Assembly (NCBI GenBank): GCA_963804885.1
Contig: CAWDSF010000004.1
Coordinates: 62,001 to 126,000, forward strand
From: PALSA-1004 sp963804885
GTDB lineage: Bacteria; Pseudomonadota; Gammaproteobacteria; Burkholderiales; SG8-41
DNA length: 64,000 nt
Reading direction: 5' to 3'
Shown here: piece by piece, positions 45,337 through 54,633 of the stretch
Position numbering within the stretch: the first letter of the stretch is position 1
How the letters are laid out: each line of letters starts with the position of its first letter
Made by a program: the position numbers and the translations under genes
The notes under the pieces: generated by a model
Seen by the model: only the letters and a program-made list of their open reading frames with translations
The model's database searches: none
Told to the model about the DNA's origin: nothing

Positions 45337-45430
45337 GTCACCGTTATTCTGACGCAGGCGTCTCCGTCCGCGGCTCCGGACGCGCCCTCGGCCATTCGAG
45401 GCGCGACCTGGACGCCGCGGGTTCAGCGGG

Positions 45431-47209
45431 TCAGCGCGCCTCAGTCACCCGGGCATCGCCGCGCCGATCGATCTCCGACCAGATCCGTGCCGCACGCGTG
45501 GTGTCGCCACCGCCGGCATGCAGGTAAGCGAGGCGCAGTCGCGCGGCGAGATTGTCCGGCGTTTTCGCGAGTGCCTCTTCGCTCGCCTCGATGAGTCGGG
45601 GAGCCGCGCCCGTCTTCCACGCCAGCGCCGCGTACTTCTCCCCTACCCACCAGTCGCGGAAGAACGAGACGTCGCGTGGTCCGGCAAGTGTGTGGCACCC
45701 CGAGCAGCGGTTGAAACCGCCGCCGAACTCGACGAACTCGCCGTACCACTTCAACGCGTCGCTGTCGTGCCCCGCACCCTCGCTGGCTCGGGCGAATGCA
45801 CGGAACTGATTCCGCGATGCATGATCAGTCAACGTCGGCCGGGGCAACCGAGCGAGCTCCGTCAGTGCGCGCTCGCCTTCCTGCCGCGCTTCGTCGGCAA
45901 GCCCCATGTCGCGCAACAGACTGGCGAGCTGCGCTCGCGCGTAGACCGGCTCCTGCAGCAGCGGACGGCCTTCGTCCGCACTGGTCAGTGAGGTGCGGAT
46001 GTCCGTGACGAAGTCGGTGAGCAGCAGCCGACGGCACAGGGTGCGGACGCGCTCGTCGGTGGAGGACTCGAGGGTACGTCGCACGAGCGGTTCGGCGTAG
46101 CGTCCCTGCTCGCGGAGTGTCGTGAATGAGGTTTCACGCACTCGCGAGTCCGGCGACGCCAGCCCGGTGATCGCCCGTTCCACGGCGTGCTCGCGGTCAG
46201 GCGTGAGCAGCTCTATTCTGCCGACCATGACCCGCACGATCTTTTCAGGTTGAGGCCTGATCGTCATTGGAATGAAGCGATCCGTCCATGATTGCGGCAG
46301 GACGAACAGCACGCGGATGCCGTCGGTGGTGAAATAGCTGGTCCGCCAGGTGTTGGTCATGGCCCGCGCCTCCTTCTCGTAGAGGCCGCTGTCGACGAGC
46401 CGCTTCGAGAGGTCTTCAGCGACTGCGTCGGCGAAGCGTTCGACCGGCAGGGCGCCGTCCAGTTCTGGCAGGACACGATCGATCTGGTCGCCGCACTGCA
46501 GTGAAGGCAGATACCGGTAGGCGCCCTGACCCTTCTCGACGCGAAGCAGATAGATGTGCCGCAGGCCCCCCGAAAGGTCAGCGCCGCACTGCAGCTGGCC
46601 GCTCTTCGTCGTACTCACGCTCAGTGGCAGACCCGCTTCGCCGAGTCCGCGATAGAAGATGAAGCGCTCGCGCTCCTTCGGCTGGTTAGCCGACGTCGTG
46701 GTCACGAACGCCGCATCGACGTCGCGCGTGAAGTTCCACAGCGCGTCGCGGGACGTCACCGGCAGTGTTGCGGTTGACGGCGAGGGATCGACGTCCACAG
46801 TCCAGGCGATCCGGCCATGCCCGGGACGCAGCAGTGACGCGGTCTGCACGTACGACGGCCCCACATAGTCGGCTTGCGGATACCACTGCGTCCAGACGCC
46901 CTTGGGAAATCCGACTTCGACGCTGACGCGCTTCGCCGTGTCCGTATAGAAGTAGATGACCGGCGTTTCACCTTTGAGGTTCGAGGTGCGCATGCTCAAT
47001 TCGTCACGGCTTCTCGCGTGCACGAAGCCTGGCAGCGCATGCTCCTCGTGATACATGCCGTCCAGGGTGACGCCGTCGGAACCGTTCATCGCGAGGAAGG
47101 TGCCCCATTCGTGGACGATGAGCCCGCCGCGCGGCGAGCTGCTCTGTGCCAGGGCCAGTGTTCCTGCCGCCAGCGAGCCGACACAACCGGCTATCAACAG
47201 CTTCCTCAT
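45431..47209 (-). CDS. Large secreted hypothetical protein with a C-terminal CXXCH
   Basis: A 592-residue exported protein: leader MRKLLIAGCVGSLAAGTLAL; GLIVHEWGTFLAMNGSDG, PVIYFYTDTAKRVSVEVGFP, FIFYRGLGEAGLPLSV, then a HEAT-like segment (GLASPDSRVRETSFTTLRE), TPR-like helices (AQLASLLRDMGLADEARQEG) and near the C-terminus NRCSGCHTLAGPRD. The last is a single haem-binding motif embedded in a helical domain rather than a standard cytochrome fold. The beta-rich N-terminal half is a family I have seen only as hypothetical. A redox or sensory role is possible. The ATG follows GAGGGACC. Intact. Confidence 0.7.
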   Translation of the reverse strand: MRKLLIAGCVGSLAAGTLALAQSSSPRGGLIVHEWGTFLAMNGSDGVTLDGMYHEEHALPGFVHARSRDELSMRTSNLKGETPVIYFYTDTAKRVSVEVGFPKGVWTQWYPQADYVGPSYVQTASLLRPGHGRIAWTVDVDPSPSTATLPVTSRDALWNFTRDVDAAFVTTTSANQPKERERFIFYRGLGEAGLPLSVSTTKSGQLQCGADLSGGLRHIYLLRVEKGQGAYRYLPSLQCGDQIDRVLPELDGALPVERFADAVAEDLSKRLVDSGLYEKEARAMTNTWRTSYFTTDGIRVLFVLPQSWTDRFIPMTIRPQPEKIVRVMVGRIELLTPDREHAVERAITGLASPDSRVRETSFTTLREQGRYAEPLVRRTLESSTDERVRTLCRRLLLTDFVTDIRTSLTSADEGRPLLQEPVYARAQLASLLRDMGLADEARQEGERALTELARLPRPTLTDHASRNQFRAFARASEGAGHDSDALKWYGEFVEFGGGFNRCSGCHTLAGPRDVSFFRDWWVGEKYAALAWKTGAAPRLIEASEEALAKTPDNLAARLRLAYLHAGGGDTTRAARIWSEIDRRGDARVTEAR

Positions 47210-47309
47210 CGGTCCCTCCTGAGGAGCGACAGTAGCACCCTGTTTTCAGCCGGAATAATTGTTTCGAATTGGCGGCATCACCTGAATTGTTGTTTTGAAG
47301 GAGCAAACT

Positions 47310-47362
47310 CGGGGTTCGGGATTCGGGATTCGGGGTTCGGGGTTCGGGATTCGGGGTTCGCC
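47310..47362 (+). repeat. GGGATTCGG/GGGGTTCGG block, copy 1
   Basis: About seven units of GGGATTCG or GGGGTTCG in tandem, starting CTCGG and ending GGTTCGCC. It is repeated in inverted orientation at 47621-47674, the two flanking a HAF-repeat remnant. Confidence 0.85.
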
Positions 47363-47374
47363 TTGCATCTGCAC

Positions 47375-47580
47375 GGTGAATAGTCGCCACCCGCAAGCAG
47401 GAATCCATGGCGTACACCGTCGGAGCCGATGTAATCACCGACGATCTGTCCGCGGCCGTTGACGCCACGCGCGGCCGTGTCGCTGCTGCCTGACCGTCGA
47501 GCGACGAAAACCGCCCACCGCTCAGAAGAAAGCCGTGACGCCCGCTCGCGCCATCGGGCCCGTATGCTTCGACGATACTC
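47375..47580 (-). pseudogene. Remnant of an extracellular HAF-repeat protein
   Basis: On the minus strand, two frames encode diagnostic HAF repeats: YGPDGASGRHGFLLSGGRFS and then GVNGRGQIVGDYIGSDGVRH followed by GFLLAGGDYS. The alternation of N-G-R-G-Q-I-V-G and H-G-F-L-L is that of beta-propeller-like HAF extracellular proteins. There is no start, no stop in context, and at least one frameshift; both ends run into the GGGATTCGG blocks. It is clearly a fragment, not a gene. Confidence 0.65.
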
Positions 47581-47620
47581 AGGGTCGTCCTGAGCCAGTC
47601 GCAGGACGAACCGGTCGACG

Positions 47621-47674
47621 GGCGAACCCCGAACCCCGAATCCCGAACCCCGAATCCCGACTCCCGATTCCGAG
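47621..47674 (-). repeat. GGGATTCGG/GGGGTTCGG block, copy 2 (inverted)
   Basis: Reverse-complement counterpart of the 47310 block, with about 54 nt of imperfect match including the terminal GGTTCGCC. It ends 3 bases before the stop of the PQQ dehydrogenase at 47677. Confidence 0.85.
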
Positions 47675-47676
47675 CC

Positions 47677-49776
47677 CTACGGCAGCGCGAACACGTTGAT
47701 CGTGCCGGCGGCGGCCTGCACGACGTACTGCTTGCCGTTCCTGCGCCTGGTAGGTCATCGGCGGTGCCGAGCCCGTGGCGTTCAGGCGCGTCACGAACAG
47801 TTCCTTCCCGGTCTTCGAGTCGATGGCGCGGAACCGCGCGTCAGACGTCGTGCCGATGAAGACAAGCCCGCCGGCCGTGGCAATCGGTCCTGCGGATCCG
47901 CCGCGCCCGGTGTTCTGCTTCTCCGGCGGCAAGCCGTCGGTCACGCCGAGCGGAATCTGCCACGCGAACTCTCCGGTTGCGACGTTCACCGCCGTGAGAC
48001 GTCCCCACGGCGGACGCTGGCAGGGCCCCTGCGGCAAGCCTGGGCCCATCGATGCGGCAAAGCCTGAATACGGGCCTGGCTCCGGTGATGCTGCCGCGAT
48101 CGTACGGCTGCGGCGAGCCATTGCCGCTGCCGTAGTTGCCGCCGTCACGCTTCTTCTCGATCCAGCCGGTCAGCGCCGCGTCCTGCGTGAACGCGAAGAT
48201 GTAGCCGAGCGACGGATCGCCAGCCGGACCTCCCCAGTTGGTGCCACCATTGCCGGGGAACTGAATGGTGCTCTTCGGCGGCGCACCGTCCTCGTGGAAC
48301 AGGAACGGCGTGAACGGACCGGCGTTGTAGAACCCGCCCGCCTTCTCGTAGAGCGCAAGACAGGCCTTCTCGTGCTCCGGCGTCGTGTCGGCGGCCGTCA
48401 CGAGATCTTCTTTCTTGAAGTCGACGCGCGCCAGCGCAGCGGGCTTCACCGGGAACGGCTGCGTCGGCGAATACCACTCGCCCGGCACATTGCCCTTCGG
48501 CACCGGACGCTCCTCGACGCCGAAGATCGGCTTGCCGTTCGTGCGGTCGAGCAGGAACATCCAGGCGGTCTTGCTGATCAGACCGAGCGCCGGAACGCCT
48601 GCGACCGTTGACGGTGACATCGAGCAGCGTCGGCGGCGACGGCTGATCGGAATCCCACAGATCGTGATGCACCGACTGGAAGTGCCACAGATACTTCCCG
48701 GTGTTCACGTTGAGCGCGACCACGGAGTTGCCATAGAGATTCGTCGCCGGGTCGATCGCCGCCCCAGTAGTTGCCGGCCGGGCTGCCGAAGACGGTGTAG
48801 AGAATCTCCCGCTGTTCGTCGAGCGTGAAGTACCAGCCCCAGTGATTCACGCCCTGGCGATTCTTCCATCCATCGTCCAGCCACGTCTTGTGGTTCGGAT
48901 CGCCGGGCTGCGCGACCGAGGCAAACGTCCAGAGCTTTGCGCCGGTGCGCGCGTCGAATGCGCGCGTGTCGCCAGGCATCGGCCCCAGCGTCACCTCACC
49001 GTTGTTCGAGCCGACGATGACGATGTTCTTGTAGACGAGAGGGACACCACCCCAGGGCACGCCGAGCTCGGCGTAGCCGTTGGTGCCGAACGACGTGTCG
49101 AGCATCGCCGTTGGTCGCATTGAGCGCAACCAGACGCTGACCGACCACCATCAGGATGCGGGGCGGCATCGTGCCGTCACCTGGCCAGTACGCCACACCG
49201 CGGCTGGATGGCGCGCCGCCGGGACCGTCAGCGGTTGGAACGGCACCGCGACCACGACCGGCACCGGCTGGTGCCGCGCCACGTCCGCCACCACCGTTGC
49301 CGCGCGCCGCCGGCGCCGCGGCTGCGCCCACCATCCTGTTCCTTCGCCGCACGCCTGCGCAGCGGCACTCGTGCCGTTGCCGCACCGCCGCGCGCCCCGC
49401 CCACCGCCTCCTCCTCCACCTGCTGCCGGCTGCGGCACCGTATCGCCAGATCAGCTCACCAGTCGCGCCGTCGAGCGCCACGACACCGCCAGGCGTCGAC
49501 GCGTACATCACGCCGTTGACGACGATGGGCGTCTGCTGCGTACCGACGCCCTGAAACGTCCACGCCTGTACGAGCTTCGAGACGTTGGCCGTGTTGATCT
49601 GCGTGAGCTTCGAGTATTTCGTTCCACGCGAAGTCGCCGGCATAGCGCGGCCAGTCACTGTCCGTGAATGCCGGCGCCGTACCTCTTTGTTGAGCAACGA
49701 GATGACTGCCGATTGTTGCAAGAGCCGTAATGAGTACGACCAGGAATGACACCTGATAGACGCGCCACGTCCGCAT
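47677..49776 (-). CDS. PQQ-dependent dehydrogenase, glucose-type (many frameshifts)
   Basis: Secreted propeller of about 700 residues. Leader VSFLVVLITALATIGSHLVA, then WPRYAGD, KLTQINTANVSKLVQAWTFQ, GVVALDGATGELIWRYG, an Ala/Gly-rich insert, TNGYAELGVPWGGVPLVYKN, VNHWGWYFTLDEQREILYTV, YLWHFQSVHHDLWDSDQPSP, FGVEERPVPKGNVPGEWYSP, GTNWGGPAGDPSLGYIFAFT, GGLVFIGTTSDARFRAIDSK and the end TINVFALP. H-H-D-L-W-D-x-D and GTNWGG place it with the 17984 enzyme. At least five frameshifts (about 49650, 49120, 48750, 48610, 48050, 47745). The ATG 49776 has GAGG upstream. Confidence 0.82.
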
Positions 49777-50032
49777 CGCAGGACCTCGTATTCATGAACA
49801 CGGTGAAAGCCGGCAGCCCATCGGCAAGGACCGCCCGGCGCGAGCAGCTTACTTCAGGACCGAAGTCCGCTTCCTCATCAGAACGGGGCATGGGATTCGG
49901 GATCTGCATCGCCCGAAGCGTCGGCTCAAGAGCAAACACACAGAGGCACAGAGGCACCGAGGATGTAGGGAGCAGTGGGGGTTCTTTCCTGGCGGAGTTC
50001 AGAGAATTCTTCCTTGCCCTGGAACGCCTGCT
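49777..50032. other. Non-coding spacer
   Basis: No gene supported. Contains GGGATTCGGGATC (a single relic of the 47310-type unit, at about 49890) and CACAGAGGCACAGAGGCACC, similar to words in the 30125 spacer. Confidence 0.5.
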
Positions 50033-50254
50033 TCAGGTCCGAGCATTACCTGGCGTCGCGGACCGCTCGCCCATCGCGCACTTCCGGCATGGGATAGGCG
50101 TGCCGATGAATGACGCCCGCCCTTCCGGCGTGAGCACCCACGGACGCACCTGCCACGGAGGCTCATGGCGCATGTGCTGCTGGTGTCCGCATTCCAATTC
50201 GGCCACCCAGAGCCCCTGGTCGTCCTGGTGAAAACCAACGATGCGACGGTCCAT
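50033..50254 (-). CDS. DUF3565 family protein
   Basis: A 73-residue cytoplasmic protein: MDRRIVGFHQDDQGLWVAEL, ECGHQQHMRHEPPWQVRPWV, LTPEGRASFIGTPIPCRKC. The R-I-V-G-F-H-Q-D opening and H-x-P-P-W-Q block match DUF3565. Cys-Gly-His and Cys-x-x-Cys together could form a zinc site. ATG 50254 is used because the family begins there; the only alternative in-frame start upstream is a TTG. Function unknown. Intact. Confidence 0.82.
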   Translation of the reverse strand: MDRRIVGFHQDDQGLWVAELECGHQQHMRHEPPWQVRPWVLTPEGRASFIGTPIPCRKCAMGERSATPGNART

Positions 50255-50287
50255 AGGTTCGAATAGTTGCTTCGCGCTCAATTCTAC

Positions 50288-50392
50288 TGAACGGGCGTCT
50301 GCTGAATTTCTTGCGCCGATTGGCAGACTCGTCCGGGGCGGCCCGTCGGACGTCTGAAAGCATGATGCAAGAAATCAAGGTACGCCCGTTCA
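50288..50392. repeat. Imperfect inverted repeat (stem-loop)
   Basis: TGAACGGGCGT..ATTTCTTGC (50288-50314) pairs with GCAAGAAAT..ACGCCCGTTCA (50367-50392); the internal 6-7 bases do not match and the loop is about 52 nt. It lies upstream of the DUF4139 gene; could be a leader structure or a small mobile repeat. Confidence 0.55.
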
Positions 50393-50474
50393 TTACAGTG
50401 GAACACCGCACGCCGCGGCGGTGTCTGACCACCCGAGGCCGAGTGCGGACGTTCAGTTCCGAAAGGAGATCGTC

Positions 50475-52597
50475 GTGCGAAAGGCAGTCGTGATCGTGTG
50501 CGCGCTGATGGCAGCGACGCCCGTGCTCTGGGCGCAGCAGCCGCTGCGCGGTGACTCGCGTTCTGCTCTACAAGAACGGCATGGCCTACATCGTGCGGAC
50601 GGGTCAGCTGACGGCGCCGGTCAGTCTGACGTTCCATCCCGAGGACATGAACGACATTCTCAAGTCGTTCTCGGCGTGGAATCCCGACACCGGCGCCTTG
50701 TATTCGGTCGGCTACACCGCAGGCATCCCCTCGAGTCATCTGCTCTCGCGTTACCCGTTCGACATCACCGACCCCGGGACGGGACTGGGCAGCGTTCCTC
50801 GTTCAGGTGAAAGGCGCCGACGTCCGGCTGGACCACGAGCGGCAAGAGCATCGAAGGGAAGCTGCTGGCGGTGCAGCAGACCGACCGCGTCACCGCACCG
50901 CAGACGTCGGCGCTCGGACTATCGCCTCACGCTCCTGCTGAAGGACGCGTCGCTGCAGACAATCTGGTTGAGCGACGTGCGCGTCGGTGGAGTTCGTCGA
51001 TCCGCAGTTGCGGGAGCAGCTCCGGTCGTATCTGGAAGTGCTTGCTGCCGGCCGTCAGGATGTGACGCGGGAGATCAGCGTGTATCCGGTTCCGGCACCA
51101 GGACCGATTCAGGTCGCGTACCTCCAGCAGTTCCCGCTGTGGAAGACGAGTTACCGCATCGACCTCGGGCGAAGCGAGGGGCGCGTTCAAGGCTGGGCGC
51201 AGATCGACAATCCCACCGGCGAAGCGTGGGAGAACGTCACGGTGTCACTGCTCTCCGGTGCGCCGGTGTCGTTCCAGATGAATCTCTACGACCCGCTCTA
51301 CACCACGCGCGCCACGGTGCCGGTTCCTGGAGGCCAGGTGGCCGCGCCACGCCAGTACGAATCGGCCGTGGCCACCGAAGCGCCGACTGCGCTGCAAGGA
51401 ACGGACAGGGTCAGGGCCAGGGGCTTGCGGAGTCATCCGCGCAGGCAACGTTCCGTTCGGGAGGAGTCGCAGGAGGCGTTCCGGGCGGCGGGGGCGGGGG
51501 CGTTGGCGCTGGCAGAGGTCGAAGCGTCGGCGCTGATGCGGCAGCGCCACCCCCGCCAACGGTGAGCAGCCGCCAGACAGCAACAGCAATTCGCCCCCGA
51601 CTCTCCAGTATTCCAGCAGGCGGAGGCGTCGCGCGTCGTCGACTTCTACGAATACAAGTTCCCGTTCCCCGTGCGGATCGCCAGCCGGCAGAGCGCCTTG
51701 CTGCCGTTCCTGCAGAAGACGATGCCGATCGAGCGGCTGTCGATCTTCAACGCGCGCACCGACCGCAACAATCCACGGCTCGGCGCTCGCGTCGAGAACA
51801 ACACTGATATCCCGTTCGAGCCAGGACCGGTGACGTTCTTCCAGGACACTCGCTACGCGGGCGAAGCGGTACTCGACTACCTGCCGCGCGGGGAAAAGTC
51901 GCTGGTCAGCTTCGGTGTCGACTACGACATCCAGCTCGCCAGCAAGCAGGCGTCGCAGCCGGAGACAACCGCGCGAGTCACGATCAGCAAAGGCATCGCC
52001 GTCGTATTCATGGAGTCGATTGCCACCACGACCTATGAGATCCGGAACAAGGGAAACGAAGCAAAGTCGCTGATCATCGAGCATCCCCGCATCAACAACA
52101 GGACGCTGAAGGGTCTGTCGCCATTCGAGACGACGGATGGTTTCTACCGGTTCCGGGTCGCGTTGACACCCGCGCAGTCGACGACCCTCGAGGTGCCGGA
52201 GGTAGTCGCACGGCAGACCAATGTGACGCTGTCGACGCTGACCCGTCCGCAGCTCACGCTTTTCGCCGGGAAGGAAACGCCCGCACAGGTACGCGAGAAG
52301 CTCGGGCAGATCGTCGATCTCCAGGAACAGATCGCCACACTGCGCGCTGAGGCGCAGTCGACGCAGGCGACCATCGATTCGACGTATCGCGATCAGGAAC
52401 GGCTGCGGGAGAACCTCAAGGCGTTGAAGAACGGCGTCGAGGAACAGCAGCTGAGGAGCCGGTATCTGGGACAGCTCCGGAAGCAGGAAGACGAGATTGA
52501 TGCGTCACAGAAGCATGTGGCGTCGGTCAACACGCAGATGGTCGCAGCGCAGGCCAAGCTCTCGGATCTGATCTCGACGCTCGCGTACGGAAACTGA
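50475..52597 (+). CDS. Secreted DUF4139 protein (N-terminal half frameshifted)
   Basis: Exported protein of about 707 residues. The start is GTG 50475 after AAAGGAGAT; leader VRKAVVIVCALMAATPVLWA. DUF4139 features: VLLYKNGMAYIVRTGQL, LTFHPEDMNDILKSFSAW, EFVDPQLREQLRSYLEVLAA, WKTSYRIDLGRSEGRVQGWA, NPTGEAWENVTVSLLSGAPV, then an intact C-terminal part FPVRIASRQSALLPFLQKTM, NNTDIPFEPGPVTFFQDTRY and a C-terminal coiled coil LQEQIATLRAEAQSTQATID. The family is widespread, probably an envelope protein, and not biochemically defined. About six one-base shifts, all between 50550 and 51600. Confidence 0.8.
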
Positions 52598-52902
52598 CGG
52601 CTGCCGCCACCCAAGGTCGCAATGGCACCTCCGTTATTCGGGGGCCGCCACGGTATTCCGGACGGAGGGCGTCACGCGAGTCGTGCGACTGGTCATGTCT
52701 CCACACCCGGTGACGGTCTGATGCGTCATCGAATCTGCGGCTTCTGCCATGGACTGCTGGAGATCTGATGCGGCGCTTGCGGACCGCTGCGGGCATCGCG
52801 TTCCCGAGCCGTGGGCCGGTTTCGGCGCCGCTGCCGGGCACGGTTGGTGCACGTTGAGGTTGATCGCTACGGGCGCCCCGCCCATCTCGATGGAGGAACA
52901 TC
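52598..52902. other. Intergenic, no gene seen
   Basis: No convincing coding frame on either strand. Short direct words only; presumably contains the promoter of the 52903 gene. Confidence 0.5.
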
Positions 52903-53430
52903 GTGCGTAAGATTCTCGCGTCCGTCGCCGTCGTCTGCCTTCTGAGCCTCGCTGTGGCGACTGCCCAGCAGGCGAAGCCGGCCGGCACTACCTCGAAAGC
53001 GGCACCCGCTGCAGCACCGGCTTCGACGCCAACCGTCGACGACGTTCTGCGCGCGGTGCGCGCCGATCTGCAGGGGTCACGCGCCGACATCATCGCCAAG
53101 AACATGTCGTTGACGGCAGCAGAGGCCGCCAAGTTCTGGCCGCTGTTCGAGAAGTACCAGGCGGAACAGAACGTCATCATGGACGAGCAGCTGAAAGGCA
53201 TTCAGAAGTACGTCGACAGCTACAACACGCTGGACGATGCCGGTGCGCTTTCGCTGATGAACGCCCACCTGGACAGAGACATGAAGATGAACGCGCTGCG
53301 CCTGCGATGGCTTGCCGAATTCCAGAAAGTCCTGCCGGTGAAGCAGGCCGCGCGCGTGATGCAGATCGACCGGCGCCTGTCGATGGTGCACCAGATCGAG
53401 TTCTCGGCACGCCTCCCTCTGATCCACTGA
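52903..53430 (+). CDS. Small secreted helical protein, Spy/CpxP-like in layout
   Basis: A 175-residue exported protein. Leader VRKILASVAVVCLLSLAVAT, an Ala/Pro/Lys linker, then a helical bundle: DIIAKNMSLTAAEAAKFWPL, FEKYQAEQNVIMDEQLKGIQ, LMNAHLDRDMKMNALRLRWL, and LPVKQAARVMQIDRRLSM. The (L/V)-P-V-K-Q-A-A-R-x-x-Q-I-D-x-R motif near the end resembles the LTxxQ-type motif of Spy/CpxP periplasmic chaperones. GTG start after GGAGGAAC. A hairpin terminator follows at 53446. Intact. Confidence 0.65.
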   Translation: MRKILASVAVVCLLSLAVATAQQAKPAGTTSKAAPAAAPASTPTVDDVLRAVRADLQGSRADIIAKNMSLTAAEAAKFWPLFEKYQAEQNVIMDEQLKGIQKYVDSYNTLDDAGALSLMNAHLDRDMKMNALRLRWLAEFQKVLPVKQAARVMQIDRRLSMVHQIEFSARLPLIH

Positions 53431-53445
53431 GCCCAATGAGCTTCC

Positions 53446-53469
53446 GGCCCGTGCCCTCTCGCACGGGCC
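53446..53469 (+). terminator. Candidate terminator hairpin
   Basis: GGCCCGTGC-CCTCTC-GCACGGGCC: perfect 9-bp stem, 6-nt loop, 15 bases after the stop of the 52903 gene. The following ATTCGTCTTCCC is only weakly T-rich. Confidence 0.6.
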
Positions 53470-53682
53470 ATTCGTCTTCCCTGCCCACTCGCATTTCCCC
53501 ATCGTCGTTGAACGCGACTGCTCCGGCTCGAAGCGCGGCGGCTGCGAGTTGCCGCGCCCAGATCGGGTAGCGCCGCACGTTGACTCCGACGCGCGACTCC
53601 GATATCAAGATCCAGGTGTGGATGCCACCCCTCTGCGCCGTATCAGCGCCATGAGGGCCTCGGCAGGACTGGAGAGGGAATC

Positions 53683-54633
53683 ATGAAGAGACGCATCATT
53701 CTCAGTGCCGTACTGATCGTCGGATCGCTGTCGGCCGCTGCGGCGGGCTTGCAACAGCAGGCCGCCGCCGGACAGCAGGCGCCGCGCGACATCCAGACCG
53801 ACAAGCTCAGTGACAACCTGTACGTGATGAAAGGCGGCGGTGGAAACAGCGCCGTGTTCATCACCGCAGGCGGTGTGGTCGTTGTCGATACCAAGAATCC
53901 GGGCTGGGGTCAGCCGCTGCTCGACGCCATCCGGAAGGTGACCGACAAGCCAGTCACCACGATCATCAATACCCATACGCACGGCGATCACGTCAGCGGC
54001 AACGTCGAGTTCCCGGCGACCGTCGACGTCGTCACGCACGAGAACACCAAGGCGAACATGCAGGCGATGCGACCGGCATCATTCGTCGCGCCGGCGGCCG
54101 GCGGACCTCCCCCGAACATCTTCACGGAGAACAAAGGCCGGGGGATGGCCAAGCGCACGTATAAAGATTCGATGACGCTGGGCCAGGGCGCCGAGCGTAT
54201 CGAGCTGCACTACTTCGGTCGCGCGCATACCAGCGGCGACAGCTTCGTCGTCTTCCCCGCACTGCGCATCATGCACGCTGGAGACGTGTTTCCCAACAAG
54301 GGGACACCCGGGATGGACTCGAACAATGGCGGCAGCGGCGTAGACTACGCCAGCACGGTGACGAAGGCCGCAGATTTCGCCGACAAGAACAACATCGACC
54401 GAATCATCAACGGGCACAACGACACGCCGTCCACCCGTGCTGACCTGCGCGAGTACAGCCGTTTCGTACGCGAGTATGTGACTTACGCGCAGGCTCAGAA
54501 GAAGGCCGGCAAGAGCGTGGACGACGCCATCAGTGGCTGGAAAGTGCCGGCGACCTACGCGGGATACAACACGACCGCCAATGCCGTGCGCGACAAAGCG
54601 AATTTCGAGCTGATCTACCGGGAGACGAAATAG
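53683..54633 (+). CDS. Secreted MBL-fold metallohydrolase
   Basis: A 316-residue exported protein: leader MKRRIILSAVLIVGSLSAAA; zinc motif INTHTHGDHVSGNVEF; second site His in HTSGDSFVVFP (with LHYFGRAHTSGD); DVFPNKGTPGMD; final His in INGHNDTPSTRADL. Typical metallo-beta-lactamase superfamily, probably a periplasmic lactonase, esterase or thioesterase rather than a beta-lactamase. GGAGAGGGA precedes the ATG. Its TAG shares a base with the GTG start of the following dehalogenase-like hydrolase, so they are coupled. Intact. Confidence 0.88.
   Translation: MKRRIILSAVLIVGSLSAAAAGLQQQAAAGQQAPRDIQTDKLSDNLYVMKGGGGNSAVFITAGGVVVVDTKNPGWGQPLLDAIRKVTDKPVTTIINTHTHGDHVSGNVEFPATVDVVTHENTKANMQAMRPASFVAPAAGGPPPNIFTENKGRGMAKRTYKDSMTLGQGAERIELHYFGRAHTSGDSFVVFPALRIMHAGDVFPNKGTPGMDSNNGGSGVDYASTVTKAADFADKNNIDRIINGHNDTPSTRADLREYSRFVREYVTYAQAQKKAGKSVDDAISGWKVPATYAGYNTTANAVRDKANFELIYRETK

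Noticed and set aside
52634..52885. Minus-strand 83-codon frame in the gap before the Spy-like gene
   Set aside because: No leader, domain or ribosome site; the composition is like that of non-coding GC-rich DNA.
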